Made by a program: the position numbers and the translations under genes
Shown: piece after piece, positions 50,062 through 58,536 of the stretch
Numbering within the stretch: position 1 is the first letter of the stretch
Layout of the letters: each line of letters begins with the position of its first letter
Notes under the pieces: generated by a model
What the model was told of the DNA's origin: nothing
The model's database searches: none
The model's input: only the letters and a program-made list of their open reading frames with translations
From: Dyadobacter pollutisoli
GTDB lineage: Bacteria > Bacteroidota > Bacteroidia > Cytophagales > Spirosomataceae
Reading direction: 5' to 3'
Length of the DNA stretch: 64,000 nt
Assembly: GCF_026625565.1 (NCBI RefSeq)
Contig: NZ_CP112998.1
Location: 7,414,501-7,478,500 of the forward strand

Positions 50062-51351
50062 ATGAGTACTTCTCGAAGAGATGTTCTGAAAATGGCGGGT
50101 ATTGCTCTTGCAGGCAGCACATTACCAACCATTACAATTCTGAATCCAAATCGTGCCTTTGGCGGTGTTAACGCTGAGACCCTTAAAGTGGGCTTGATCG
50201 GTTGCGGCGGACGTGGTTCCGGTGCTGCCAACCAGGCTTTGAAAGCAGATCCTAATGTTGTTCTTCACGCCATGGGAGATATTTTCAAAGATAAAATGGA
50301 TTCTTCACTTGAAAACCTGACCAAGGTGCATGGTCCTAAAGTAAAAGTGGATGAAGGTCATAAATTCGTTGGATTTGACGCATATAAAAAAGTACTTGAG
50401 TCTGGTGTTGACGTTGTCATTCTTGCTACGCCTCCTCATTTCCGCCCCGAGCACCTTACAGCGGCGATCAATGCAGGAAAGCACGTTTTCTGCGAAAAAC
50501 CGGTAGCTGTTGATGCTCCTGGTGTGCGCAAGGTATTGGATGCGGCTAAATTGGCCAAACAAAAAAATGTTTCCTTAATGTCAGGCTTCTGCTGGCGTTA
50601 TCATGAGCCAAAACGTGCAAGTTTCGGGAAAATCCTGGACGGAGCGGTTGGTGATATTTCTGCGATTTATAATACTTACGATACAGGTACATTGTGGTCT
50701 TTCCCACGCGTACAGGGCTGGACAGATGCGGAATACGTATTGCGTAACTGGACATACTATACCTGGCTTGCAGGTGACCACATCGTGGAGCAGGCTGTAC
50801 ACAGTATCGATATGATGTCGTGGGCAATGGGCGGTAAACTGCCTTTGTCGGCAGTAGGAACTGGCGGACGTCAGGTTCGTACCGATTCATTGTTCGGTAA
50901 CATCTTCGATCACTTCGCTGTAACTTATGAATATGAAGGCGGTGTGAAAGGTTTCCATCATTCGAGACAACAGGCTAACTGCGAGAACAGCTACCTGGTT
51001 GAAACGATTGGAACAAAAGGTCGTGCGATGGTGAACTGTGCGCGTAACGTACATGAGATCTTCGGACAAAACCCATGGAAATACGAAGGTGCGCAGAATG
51101 ATATGTACCAGACTGAGCACAACGAGCTTTTTGCATCCATCAGAAGCGGTAAGCTGATCAATGATGGCGAATTTATGGCGCAAAGCACGCTGCTTGCGAT
51201 CATGGGAAGAATGGCCGCGTATACAGGAAAACGCGTTACCTGGGAAGAAGCAATGAACTCAACTGAGAAACTGGGACCAGATCAATATAGCTTTGATATG
51301 AAACCTCCGGTAGTTGAAGTTGCGAAACCTGGTATCACAGCCTTTTCTTAA
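50062..51351 (+). CDS. Tat-exported Gfo/Idh/MocA family oxidoreductase
   Basis: A 429-residue NAD(P)-dependent sugar oxidoreductase. The N-terminus STSRRDVLKMAGIALAGS is a twin-arginine signal, so the folded, cofactor-loaded enzyme is exported. Mature protein: Rossmann motif KVGLIGCGGRGSGAAN, the EKPVAVD catalytic lysine motif (HVFCEKPVAVD), and DHIVEQAVHSIDMMSWAMG in the C-terminal domain. Family members oxidise or isomerise sugars and sugar derivatives; the exact substrate is unknown. It lies 6 nt upstream of an exported sugar isomerase. Confidence 0.93.
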   Translation: MSTSRRDVLKMAGIALAGSTLPTITILNPNRAFGGVNAETLKVGLIGCGGRGSGAANQALKADPNVVLHAMGDIFKDKMDSSLENLTKVHGPKVKVDEGHKFVGFDAYKKVLESGVDVVILATPPHFRPEHLTAAINAGKHVFCEKPVAVDAPGVRKVLDAAKLAKQKNVSLMSGFCWRYHEPKRASFGKILDGAVGDISAIYNTYDTGTLWSFPRVQGWTDAEYVLRNWTYYTWLAGDHIVEQAVHSIDMMSWAMGGKLPLSAVGTGGRQVRTDSLFGNIFDHFAVTYEYEGGVKGFHHSRQQANCENSYLVETIGTKGRAMVNCARNVHEIFGQNPWKYEGAQNDMYQTEHNELFASIRSGKLINDGEFMAQSTLLAIMGRMAAYTGKRVTWEEAMNSTEKLGPDQYSFDMKPPVVEVAKPGITAFS

Positions 51352-51357
51352 GATTAT

Positions 51358-52296
51358 ATGCAAAGAAGGGATTTTATAAAGAACACCGCTTTCGCAGCAG
51401 TCGGTACTGCGGCAGTGGGTACAACTGTCGTTTCCAATGCTTCGGCAGAAGGTATCATTTCAAATACTGCGGGACTGACTAATCCATTGGCAAGACCGAT
51501 GGTGAAAAAGAGCCTTATGTGGGGGATGGTGAAAGAAGATTTGTCTGTAATGGACAAATTTAAATTACTGAAAGATCTAGGTTACGACGGGGTTGAGCTC
51601 GACTCTCCCGACAAACTTGATATGAAGGAGGTACTTGCGGCCAGGGACAAAACTGGTTTGCTGATTCCGGGAACTGTCAATTCAATGCACTGGAAGTTGC
51701 CATTGTCCGATCCTGATCCAAAGAAGAGGGAAGAATGCGCGAAATCAATTGAGAAAGCATTGTGGGATACGAAAGAGTACGGTGGCAGCACGGTATTGGT
51801 AGTGCCAGGCGTGGTGAACGCCAACGTTACTTACGGTGAAGCATATGAACGTTCTCAGGCCGAGATCCGTAAGCTAATTCCGATCGCTGAAAAGACAGGT
51901 GTGAAAATAGCGATCGAAAACGTTTGGAACCAGTTTTTGCTGAGTCCTTTGGAAGCTGCAAAATTTGTCGATGACTTTAATAACCCAATGGTTGGCTGGT
52001 ACCTGGACATTGGAAATGTGCTGCGTTACAGCTGGCCTGTTTCCTGGATCGAAGCGTTGAACAAACGCATTTTAAAGCTCCATTTGAAAGAATTCAGCTT
52101 TAAGAAGCAAAATGATCTGGGTCTTTGGAAAGGATTTGATGTAGAGTTTATGGAAGGCGACAACAATTGGCCGGAAGTAAATAAGGCGTTGCAGAAAGTA
52201 GGTTACTCAGGCTGGGCTTCTGCGGAAGTGCCCGGCGGCGATCGTAAACGTTTGCTAACGATCCGCGAAAAAATGGATGAGGTTTTTAAGGCTTAG
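51358..52296 (+). CDS. Tat-exported sugar phosphate isomerase/epimerase-family protein
   Basis: A 312-residue protein with a twin-arginine-type signal (MQRRDFIKNTAFAAVGTAA) and a xylose-isomerase-like TIM barrel (~55-310). Metal-site residues appear in KIAIENVWNQF (Glu), MVGWYLDIGNVLRYS (Asp), RILKLHLKEFS (His) and WASAEVPGGDRK (Glu). Despite the family name, an exported enzyme is unlikely to see sugar phosphates. It is in an operon with the Gfo/Idh/MocA oxidoreductase, and a shared periplasmic sugar pathway is the likely role. Confidence 0.92.
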   Translation: MQRRDFIKNTAFAAVGTAAVGTTVVSNASAEGIISNTAGLTNPLARPMVKKSLMWGMVKEDLSVMDKFKLLKDLGYDGVELDSPDKLDMKEVLAARDKTGLLIPGTVNSMHWKLPLSDPDPKKREECAKSIEKALWDTKEYGGSTVLVVPGVVNANVTYGEAYERSQAEIRKLIPIAEKTGVKIAIENVWNQFLLSPLEAAKFVDDFNNPMVGWYLDIGNVLRYSWPVSWIEALNKRILKLHLKEFSFKKQNDLGLWKGFDVEFMEGDNNWPEVNKALQKVGYSGWASAEVPGGDRKRLLTIREKMDEVFKA

Positions 52297-52316
52297 AAAG
52301 AAAATTTGATGTTATA

Positions 52317-52360
52317 CAACAGCGCCGCTTCATTTTTTGGAGCGGCGCTGTTGGTTTTGT
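52317..52360 (+). terminator. Terminator of the exported sugar-enzyme operon
   Basis: A perfect 13-bp GC-rich stem (CAACAGCGCCGCT / AGCGGCGCTGTTG) with an 11-nt loop and a short T-rich tail, 20 nt past the isomerase stop. Confidence 0.75.
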
Positions 52361-52421
52361 TAAGCAAGTGGATTTCATTCGTTTTAAACAATTGGCTTTG
52401 CTCTTCTTCCTGAATTTGCGA

Positions 52422-52655
52422 TTAATCCACCCAAATCTTTAACTGCATATTCTTCCGAAATTCTCCCACAGGTTCTATAATCAACCTATCATCTTCAAAG
52501 CGAACAGTAATATGCTCTCCATGATCAAATCCCAAATCTTTCAGCCACTCTCCACACAGCTTGATTTCCGGGACGAACTTGGTTCGCCATTGGGAAGTCC
52601 TTTGGAATTTTGAATAGATTTTCAGTTGGCGGGGTTTAGGTGTAAGGATGTGCAT
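52422..52655 (-). CDS. SymE-like type I toxin family protein
   Basis: A 77-residue basic protein with an AbrB/SymE-like core: VPEIKLCGEWLKDLGFDHGE, then ITVRFEDDRLIIEP. SymE proteins are RNA-associated toxins in E. coli, controlled there by an antisense RNA. The frame opens at a TTG (52685), but that codon overlaps the promoter -7 box, so the ATG at 52655 is preferred. It is divergent from a small HTH regulator. The C-terminal FRKNMQLKIWVD extends past the core. Confidence 0.8.
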   Translation of the reverse strand: MHILTPKPRQLKIYSKFQRTSQWRTKFVPEIKLCGEWLKDLGFDHGEHITVRFEDDRLIIEPVGEFRKNMQLKIWVD

Positions 52656-52682
52656 TGTGTTAATTTCCAAAGTGACATTTTT

Positions 52683-52713
52683 CAAAAGTAGTAATAAGTG
52701 TAAAAATATGCAA
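52683..52713 (-). promoter_or_regulatory. Putative promoter of the SymE-like gene
   Basis: On the minus strand TTG (52713-52711), a 20-nt spacer and TACTTTTG (52690-52683), a full match. Predicted start near 52677 gives a ~22-nt leader and supports the ATG at 52655. Confidence 0.5.
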
Positions 52714-52803
52714 TTATAGTGTTTAAATTATATATTTAAATGTAAAATAATACGATTTTTTACTTAAAGACGAGTTTTTAGATGTGATTATCTTACCACT
52801 AAA

Positions 52804-53043
52804 ATGGTATTTGATTTCACTTCAATGGCTGAAAATAAAACATATAACAGGATAAAGGCAGTTCTCGCCGAAAAAGGAAGGACCAATATTTGGCTGGCAG
52901 AAGAATTAGAGAAAAATAAAACCACAGTCTCAAAGTGGTGTACAAATGATGTTCAACCACCCATCGAAACTTTGTTTAAGATTGCTGATGTCTTAGAAGT
53001 CGATGTTAGAGAACTTCTAGTTTCAAATGTGAAAAAAGGTTGA
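52804..53043 (+). CDS. Small XRE-type helix-turn-helix regulator
   Basis: A 79-residue protein almost entirely made of a lambda-repressor-like HTH: YNRIKAVLAEKGRTNIWLAE, EKNKTTVSKWCTNDVQPPI, then FKIADVLEVDVRELL. It probably binds DNA in the SymE-like/HTH intergenic region, including the AT-rich palindrome around 52721-52739. An alternative start (MAENKTYN) lies at 52825. The last ~40 nt of the gene and its stop are duplicated at 53502-53541. Confidence 0.82.
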   Translation: MVFDFTSMAENKTYNRIKAVLAEKGRTNIWLAEELEKNKTTVSKWCTNDVQPPIETLFKIADVLEVDVRELLVSNVKKG

Positions 53044-53045
53044 AT
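53006..53045 (+). repeat. 40-bp direct repeat, copy 1 (in HTH gene 3' end)
   Basis: This 40-bp segment covers the last codons and stop of the HTH gene. It matches 53502-53541 at 38 of 40 positions and brackets the palindromic repeat block. Confidence 0.9.
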
Positions 53046-53083
53046 AACGTCTGTTTTCAACATGGCTCGATGTCCCTGTTTGT

Positions 53084-53296
53084 GAATTGCTACATTTTGA
53101 ATAGATAGAATGAGGTTGAATTCAAATGCCTTTAGGCATGTAATATTGGTAGCAATCCATCAATCGAATTTTTTCAAATCCCTTTAGGGATGCAACAACC
53201 TGTTACATCCCTAAAGGGATTTTCAAACGACTGACCGATACCGTTGCTGCCGATGTTTCATCGCTACGCGATTGACTGAAAAATGGTTTTTAGAGA
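53084..53296. repeat. ~213-bp palindrome-rich repeat, copy A
   Basis: Begins GAATTGCTACATTTTGAA and ends TGGTTTTTAGAGA. Contains TGCCTTTAGGCA, an inverted pair ATCCCTTTAGGGATG / CATCCCTAAAGGGAT, and ATCGCTACGCGAT. Nearly the same sequence follows at 53300-53508. Confidence 0.88.
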
Positions 53297-53299
53297 CTG

Positions 53300-53508
53300 G
53301 AATTGCTACATTTTGAAAAAATAGGATGATACTGAATTCCAATGCCTTTAGGCATGTAATCTTGGTAGCAATCCGTCGATCGAATTTTTCGAAATCCCTT
53401 TAGGGATGCAACCTGTTACATCCCTAAAGGGATTTTCAAACGACTGACCGATACCGTTGCTACCGATGTTTCATCGCTACGCGATTGATGAGCAATGGTT
53501 TTTAGAGA
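53300..53508. repeat. ~209-bp palindrome-rich repeat, copy B
   Basis: Second copy of the unit at 53084-53296 with the same palindromes in the same order, separated from copy A by 3 nt. It differs by a 3-nt deletion (AAC) in the central hairpin loop and scattered substitutions. Its end runs into the second 40-bp repeat. Confidence 0.88.
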
Positions 53509-53541
53509 ACTTCTATTTTCGAATGTGAAAAAAGGTTGAAT
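53502..53541 (+). repeat. 40-bp direct repeat, copy 2
   Basis: Duplicate of the HTH gene's 3' end (53006-53045) with two substitutions. Here it has no reading frame attached. Confidence 0.9.
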
Positions 53542-53565
53542 CGTTTACCTCCAAAAAAATCCCAA

Positions 53566-54033
53566 CTACTTCTTCACTTTATACCTGGTTCTTGCGTAAT
53601 ACTTCAATGTAGATATTTTCAATTGCTGGTTTTTGATCTGAACCAGCTTGTATTCTTTGAAAACGCCTTTTTTGTCCAAAAATCCAATGATGCAGGATTG
53701 TTCCTTTGGCCCTTTTTGAATCTCAATTTTGGGCATAATACCGAAATTCGGAATTTTTAGGGAGTCTTCCACTTCCAGTTCTTTGTATTTTATTTTAGCC
53801 AAAAATTCAAAAGTAGCTTTGGTTTCATATACTTCAACAGCAAATTTCCAGTCGTTCAGGGGATCTTTCACCTTTTCGCTGAAACTGGCAACCGGACCGC
53901 TCGCTACCTCATTTCTTAAAGGCGGAATCGTATCGTTGATCACAATTTCGGACTGGTCTGAGGAGCCTTCTGATTTGTTTTGCTGGTTACAGGCGAACAA
54001 TGTGAGCAGAAAAAGAATGCAGCAATACTTCAT
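53566..54033 (-). CDS. Lipoprotein of unknown function
   Basis: A 155-residue lipoprotein: the signal peptide ends LFAC, with lipidated Cys15, followed by a Ser/Gln-rich linker. A ~100-residue domain (WKFAVEVYETKATFEFLAKI, EDSLKIPNFGIMPKIEIQKG) looks beta-rich. I recognise no family. Single gene, divergent from the SpmAB-like gene. Confidence 0.7.
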   Translation of the reverse strand: MKYCCILFLLTLFACNQQNKSEGSSDQSEIVINDTIPPLRNEVASGPVASFSEKVKDPLNDWKFAVEVYETKATFEFLAKIKYKELEVEDSLKIPNFGIMPKIEIQKGPKEQSCIIGFLDKKGVFKEYKLVQIKNQQLKISTLKYYARTRYKVKK

Positions 54034-54170
54034 TGGTAATGGCTAATTTGGTTTAAGAGGACATGACTACTTTGCAATATACCTTTGTTATTTGCATTAA
54101 ATAAAATATTTTACTCCCTACATTGTAAACAAATCGTTATTAATCCCGCCCCTCACATAAGACCCCAACT

Positions 54171-55406
54171 ATGGCTTTAAACTATATTTTCGTAGGATTC
54201 TTCTTAATTGCCTTTGCGGTAGCAGCATTACAGTTCATTCTGACGGGCGATGTACAGACTTTTAAGGAAGTAACCGAGGGAATGTTGAAAATGGCGGAAG
54301 TAGCAGTGATGGACATTGCTTTGCCATTGACCGGGGTCATGACTTTCTTTCTGGGTGTTTTGAATGTGGGTGAAAAGGCAGGGATTATCAATGGTCTTGC
54401 CAAAATCATCGGGCCGTTTTTCAACAAGCTTTTTCCCGAAGTACCTAAGGACCATCCGGCCAATGGGCAGATGATCATGAATTTTTCGGCCAATTTTTTG
54501 GGACTCGACAATGCGGCTACTCCGTTTGGTCTCAAAGCCATGCAAAGCTTGCAGGAACTGAACCCCAGCAAAGACACCGCCTCCAATGCACAGATCATGT
54601 TTTTGGTGCTGCATACCTCCGGCCTGCAGATTATTCCTTTGTCCATTATTGCTCAAAGGGCGATCCTCGGTGCCGAAAGTCCTTCTGATGTATTTATACC
54701 CTGCGTGGTGGGAACATACATTACCACGGTAACCGCCATGATTATCACGGCGTCGTGGCAAAAAATTAATCTATTCAACTGGACGGTTATGTCGTGGCTG
54801 GGAAGCATTACGGCTGTTCTGGGATTGTTGCTATGGTACCTTTCGGGGTTACCGAAAGAGCAGATTGAAACGATTTCTATTTTTGTGGGTAACTCAGTTT
54901 TACTGGCGGTAATCGCCGGATTTTTAGGGACGGCTCTTGTCAAAAAAATCAATGTATTCGAATCTTTCATCGAAGGTGCAAAGGCTGGCTTTACTACCAC
55001 TGTGACCATTATTCCTTACCTGGTGGGTTTGCTGGTGGCGATCAGCGCATTCAGGAGCTGCGGAGCGATGGATTACCTGATCGATGGTTTGAAATGGATG
55101 TTTTCCTTCACCGGGTTGAATACCGACTTTACAGATGCCCTTCCTGTTGCATTAATGAAGCCTCTCAGTGGTAGTGGAGCGCGCGCTTTAATGATCGATG
55201 CGATGAAAGAATTCGGGCCGGACTCGTTTGTCGGACGGCTGGTATGTATTTTTCAGGGATCGGCTGACACTACACTTTATATCGTGGCACTTTACTTTGG
55301 CTCTGTCGGGATCAAGAACACCCGTTATGCCATTGTAGCGGGATTAATTGCGGATCTGATCGGTGTTTTGGCCGGAATCTGGCTGGGATACTTATTTTTT
55401 CACTGA
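54171..55406 (+). CDS. Nucleoside recognition (Gate) domain protein, SpmA-SpmB fusion type
   Basis: A 411-residue inner-membrane protein with about 9-10 helices. The N-terminal half resembles SpmA (FSANFLGLDNAATPFGLKAM) and the C-terminal half SpmB (FIEGAKAGFTTTVTIIPYLVG, GSADTTLYIVALYFG), so it is the fused form found in Bacteroidota. Both halves carry Gate domains, which occur in nucleoside and ion transporters. In sporulators the separate proteins affect spore core dehydration; here the role is unknown. Confidence 0.88.
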   Translation: MALNYIFVGFFLIAFAVAALQFILTGDVQTFKEVTEGMLKMAEVAVMDIALPLTGVMTFFLGVLNVGEKAGIINGLAKIIGPFFNKLFPEVPKDHPANGQMIMNFSANFLGLDNAATPFGLKAMQSLQELNPSKDTASNAQIMFLVLHTSGLQIIPLSIIAQRAILGAESPSDVFIPCVVGTYITTVTAMIITASWQKINLFNWTVMSWLGSITAVLGLLLWYLSGLPKEQIETISIFVGNSVLLAVIAGFLGTALVKKINVFESFIEGAKAGFTTTVTIIPYLVGLLVAISAFRSCGAMDYLIDGLKWMFSFTGLNTDFTDALPVALMKPLSGSGARALMIDAMKEFGPDSFVGRLVCIFQGSADTTLYIVALYFGSVGIKNTRYAIVAGLIADLIGVLAGIWLGYLFFH

Positions 55407-55447
55407 TTTTTCCAACTCTCTTTAAATTGCCCTTTTACCCTGTTATG

Positions 55448-55480
55448 CAACCGTCCGTATAAATTGGATGGTTGTTTTTT
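55448..55480 (+). terminator. Terminator after the SpmAB-like gene
   Basis: A 9-bp stem (CAACCGTCC / GGATGGTTG, one G-T pair) with a 9-nt loop and a T6 tail. Confidence 0.75.
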
Positions 55481-55521
55481 ATGGTAAACATTAATATTGG
55501 TCATCTAACTCTGAACTGCTT

Positions 55522-57015
55522 ATGTTTAATTCGTTACGTCGTTCTTCATTTGTTTTCCTGATATTTTGCGCAACACAGGTCATACAGCCGGTATTTGCCC
55601 AAACAAATGTGACGCAGCCAGCCAATACCTACTCGCTGGAAGACTGCATTAAAATAGCGCTGGAAACCAATCCGCAACTGAAACAATCGGAGCTTACGGT
55701 GCAGACCAATGGCAACATTTACGCCCAGTCCAAGTGGCAGCGCTGGCCGAGTATCAGTTTTAGCGCAGGCCAGGGGTTCAGCTCCGGTAGAAATATTGAC
55801 CCATTTACCAACCAGTTTGTTCAGCAGAACATTAATTCCAACAACTACCAGCTGGGTGGGCAGATCACATTGTTCAACGGGTTTCAGATCAAAAATAATA
55901 TCAAGTTCAATGAGGCCAATTACCAGGCCAGCGCCAAAGACCTGGACGCGACCCGCAACGATATCATGCTGAATGTAGCATTGTCTTATTTGCAAGTGAT
56001 TACCAACCAGGAACTGATCGAGGTCGCACGCAGACAGGTTGACGCTTCCAATTTACAGGTTAACAGAACGGCCAAACTGGTGGAAGCCGGAACGTTGGCC
56101 GAAAGCAACCTGCTGGATCTGAAAGCGCAGCTGGCCAATGACGAACTTACTTTGGTGAATGCCGAAAATAACCTGGAAACTGCCAAGCTGAATTTGAAAC
56201 AATTCATGAACATGCCTGGCAGCGAGCAGATCAATGTCGTGAAGATTGAAGTGGCCGATCCAAGCCTGAAAGCCTACGATGCTACTATTCAGGAGATATT
56301 TGAAACAGCGATGAGTAATTTGCCACAAATGAAAGCGGCGAACATCAGAATTGAAGCTGCCAAAACCAATGTTGATCTCGCGAAAGGTGCGGCACTGCCT
56401 TCACTAACATTGAGCGGGGGAGTTTACACAGCCTTTTCAAGCGCGGCGCCGAAAGAACGGTTTGTATCAGATGGATCAGGATTTACTAACACTGATGTGA
56501 TCTCAAAAACCGATTATGTGATTGTAAATAACCAGCAAGTGCCGATTGTTCAAAAAATAACGACTCCTAATGGAGCATTGAGGACATTCGGATACCTGGA
56601 TCAGTTGAACTTTAACCGCAACTCTGCGATCAACCTGAATTTGACCATTCCGATTTTCTCCAACTTCCGCGTGAAGTACAATGTAGCAAATGCGAAAATT
56701 CAGCAGAAAACATACGAGTACCAGGCACAGCAGGTGCTACTGACCATTCGTAAAAATGTGGAGCAGGCTTATATCGATATGAACAATGCGGCCAAGCGAT
56801 ATTCCGCCACCGCTAATCAAGTGAAGGCTTTGCAGGAAACATTCAGGGTTTCACAGGTACGGTTTGATGCCGGGGCCATTAACTCGGTGGAATACAACAT
56901 AGCCAAAGCCAATCTCGACAAAGCAAACGGAAACCTGGTACAAACTAAATATGACTACGTTTTCAGGACTAAAATCCTTGACTTCTACATGAACCGGCCA
57001 CTCTCGGATTTCTAA
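55522..57015 (+). CDS. TolC-family outer-membrane efflux protein
   Basis: A 497-residue exported protein (signal peptide to ~26, VFAQ). It has two OEP repeats forming a 12-strand barrel plus long periplasmic helices: YSLEDCIKIALETNPQLKQS, VALSYLQVITNQELIEVARR, and the second repeat with NVEQAYIDMNNAAKRYSATA. It forms the outer-membrane exit duct for an efflux pump or type I secretion. It lies 99 nt upstream of a membrane fusion protein gene and probably shares its transcript. No cognate pump is in the window. Confidence 0.93.
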   Translation: MFNSLRRSSFVFLIFCATQVIQPVFAQTNVTQPANTYSLEDCIKIALETNPQLKQSELTVQTNGNIYAQSKWQRWPSISFSAGQGFSSGRNIDPFTNQFVQQNINSNNYQLGGQITLFNGFQIKNNIKFNEANYQASAKDLDATRNDIMLNVALSYLQVITNQELIEVARRQVDASNLQVNRTAKLVEAGTLAESNLLDLKAQLANDELTLVNAENNLETAKLNLKQFMNMPGSEQINVVKIEVADPSLKAYDATIQEIFETAMSNLPQMKAANIRIEAAKTNVDLAKGAALPSLTLSGGVYTAFSSAAPKERFVSDGSGFTNTDVISKTDYVIVNNQQVPIVQKITTPNGALRTFGYLDQLNFNRNSAINLNLTIPIFSNFRVKYNVANAKIQQKTYEYQAQQVLLTIRKNVEQAYIDMNNAAKRYSATANQVKALQETFRVSQVRFDAGAINSVEYNIAKANLDKANGNLVQTKYDYVFRTKILDFYMNRPLSDF

Positions 57016-57114
57016 TATTAGCATTCAGTCATTACCCTCAGGTTTTCCGGATTGACACGAACGGGAAATCACATTGATATCAGCAACCAACAATTAATTG
57101 TAATCTAAAAAAAT

Positions 57115-58536
57115 ATGGCACGTAAATCTTCGAAACAAATCTGGTGGATTACAGCAGGCTTTGTAGTACTTCTCGTTGCCGGTTTATTCGGGGCCAAACA
57201 GGCTGGTTACATTGGTAAGCCCAAAACCACCGAGGTTGAATACACGATTGTTAAGAAATCGGATATCATCGAGCGCGTCAGCGCGTCGGGGAAAGTCCAG
57301 CCGGAAGTGGAAGTGAAGCTTAGTCCTGATGTTTCGGGAGAAATTATCGCGCTCAATGTTGCTGAGGGCGATTCTGTTGTAAAAGGACAGCTGCTATTGA
57401 AGATCCGGCCTGATAACTACGAGTCGTTAATGGCGAGGGCTCAGGCGGCGGTCAACTCCAGCAAAGCTAATTATGAGCAGACCAAAGCAATGGTAGCACA
57501 ATCGGAGGCGCGGCTGATACAAGCCAAGGCCAATTTTGAGCGGAACAAAAAGCTTTATACAGACAAAGTGATCTCGGCAGCCGATTTTGAACAGTTTTCT
57601 TCAACATTTGGTGTAGCCCAGCAAGATGTGGAATCGGCCAAGGCTAATGTTTCTGCTGCTTTGTATAACATTAAAAGTGCCGAAGCCAGTATGCGGGATG
57701 CAGCAGAGAACCTTCGCAAAACGAACATTTTTGCACCTGTGAGCGGTATTATTTCCCTGCTGAATGTAGAAGCCGGCGAACGCGTAGTAGGTACTTCCCA
57801 AATGGCCGGTACTGAAATGATGCGGATCGCTAACCTCAGCAACATGGAAGTACGTGTGAATGTAAACGAAAACGATATTGTGCGGGTACAGCTTGGCGAC
57901 ACGGCGGAGATAGACGTGGATGCATATAGTTCGTCCGGGCGGAAGTTTAAAGGTATCGTGAAAGAGATTGCGAACACTGCGGCTGGCCTTGCATCAACTT
58001 CCGCAAGCAGTAGCGCTGCTTCCAGTGCTTCTGCTGATGCGGTAACGGAATTCGAAGTAAAAGTAAAGATCCTGAATGAGTCGTTTGAAGACCTGATGGT
58101 ATCGAAATCCAAAAAGTCTTATCCTTTCAAACCAGGTATGACGGCTTCTGTGGAGATCATTACCGAAAGGAAGAACGGTGTAGTTTCTGTGCCTATCGCC
58201 GCTGTGACAACCCGTAGTAACACGCCTCCTGCCGGAGCGCCTACACAGGGTCCGCCTAACAATGATGCGCCCGCCGAAGACGACAAAAAACCTAAGAAAG
58301 AGGAGGTGATTAAAGAAGTTGTCTTTATCGATGTAAAAGGAAAGGCAGAGATGAAGGAAGTGAAGACCGGTATCAGCGATTTCGAGAATATAGAGATCCT
58401 TTCCGGCCTCAAACCAGGTGATCAGATTATTTCAGGACCGTACATTGCGGTGTCCAAAAACCTGAATAATGGTGACCTGGTAGAAAAAAAGAAGGTGGAA
58501 GTGAAAAAAGACGATAAAAAATCAAATGAAAACTAG
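57115..58536 (+). CDS. Periplasmic adaptor (membrane fusion) protein, MacA/HlyD type
   Basis: A 473-residue protein with one N-terminal membrane helix (~9-28). A barrel-sandwich domain follows (SASGKVQPEVEVKLSPDVSG), then a long alpha-helical hairpin (~95-190), the returning lipoyl half (IFAPVSGIISLLNVEAGERV), a beta-barrel, and a C-terminal membrane-proximal domain. A Ser/Ala-rich insert (~300-315) and a Pro/Lys-rich linker (~370-395) are unusual. It bridges an inner-membrane pump, typically MacB-like ABC, to TolC. No pump gene follows; a terminator at 58590 closes the operon. Confidence 0.9.
   Translation: MARKSSKQIWWITAGFVVLLVAGLFGAKQAGYIGKPKTTEVEYTIVKKSDIIERVSASGKVQPEVEVKLSPDVSGEIIALNVAEGDSVVKGQLLLKIRPDNYESLMARAQAAVNSSKANYEQTKAMVAQSEARLIQAKANFERNKKLYTDKVISAADFEQFSSTFGVAQQDVESAKANVSAALYNIKSAEASMRDAAENLRKTNIFAPVSGIISLLNVEAGERVVGTSQMAGTEMMRIANLSNMEVRVNVNENDIVRVQLGDTAEIDVDAYSSSGRKFKGIVKEIANTAAGLASTSASSSAASSASADAVTEFEVKVKILNESFEDLMVSKSKKSYPFKPGMTASVEIITERKNGVVSVPIAAVTTRSNTPPAGAPTQGPPNNDAPAEDDKKPKKEEVIKEVVFIDVKGKAEMKEVKTGISDFENIEILSGLKPGDQIISGPYIAVSKNLNNGDLVEKKKVEVKKDDKKSNEN

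Larger units (their letters stand above)
53044..53565. other. Gene-free repeat block
   Basis: The 522-nt stretch holds two ~210-bp direct repeats (each with several small palindromes) and the second copy of a 40-bp direct repeat. I see no credible CDS in it. Confidence 0.85.

Noticed and set aside
53084..53508. CRISPR-like array in the repeat block
   Set aside because: There are only two long near-identical units without short regular repeats and variable spacers, and no cas genes are nearby.
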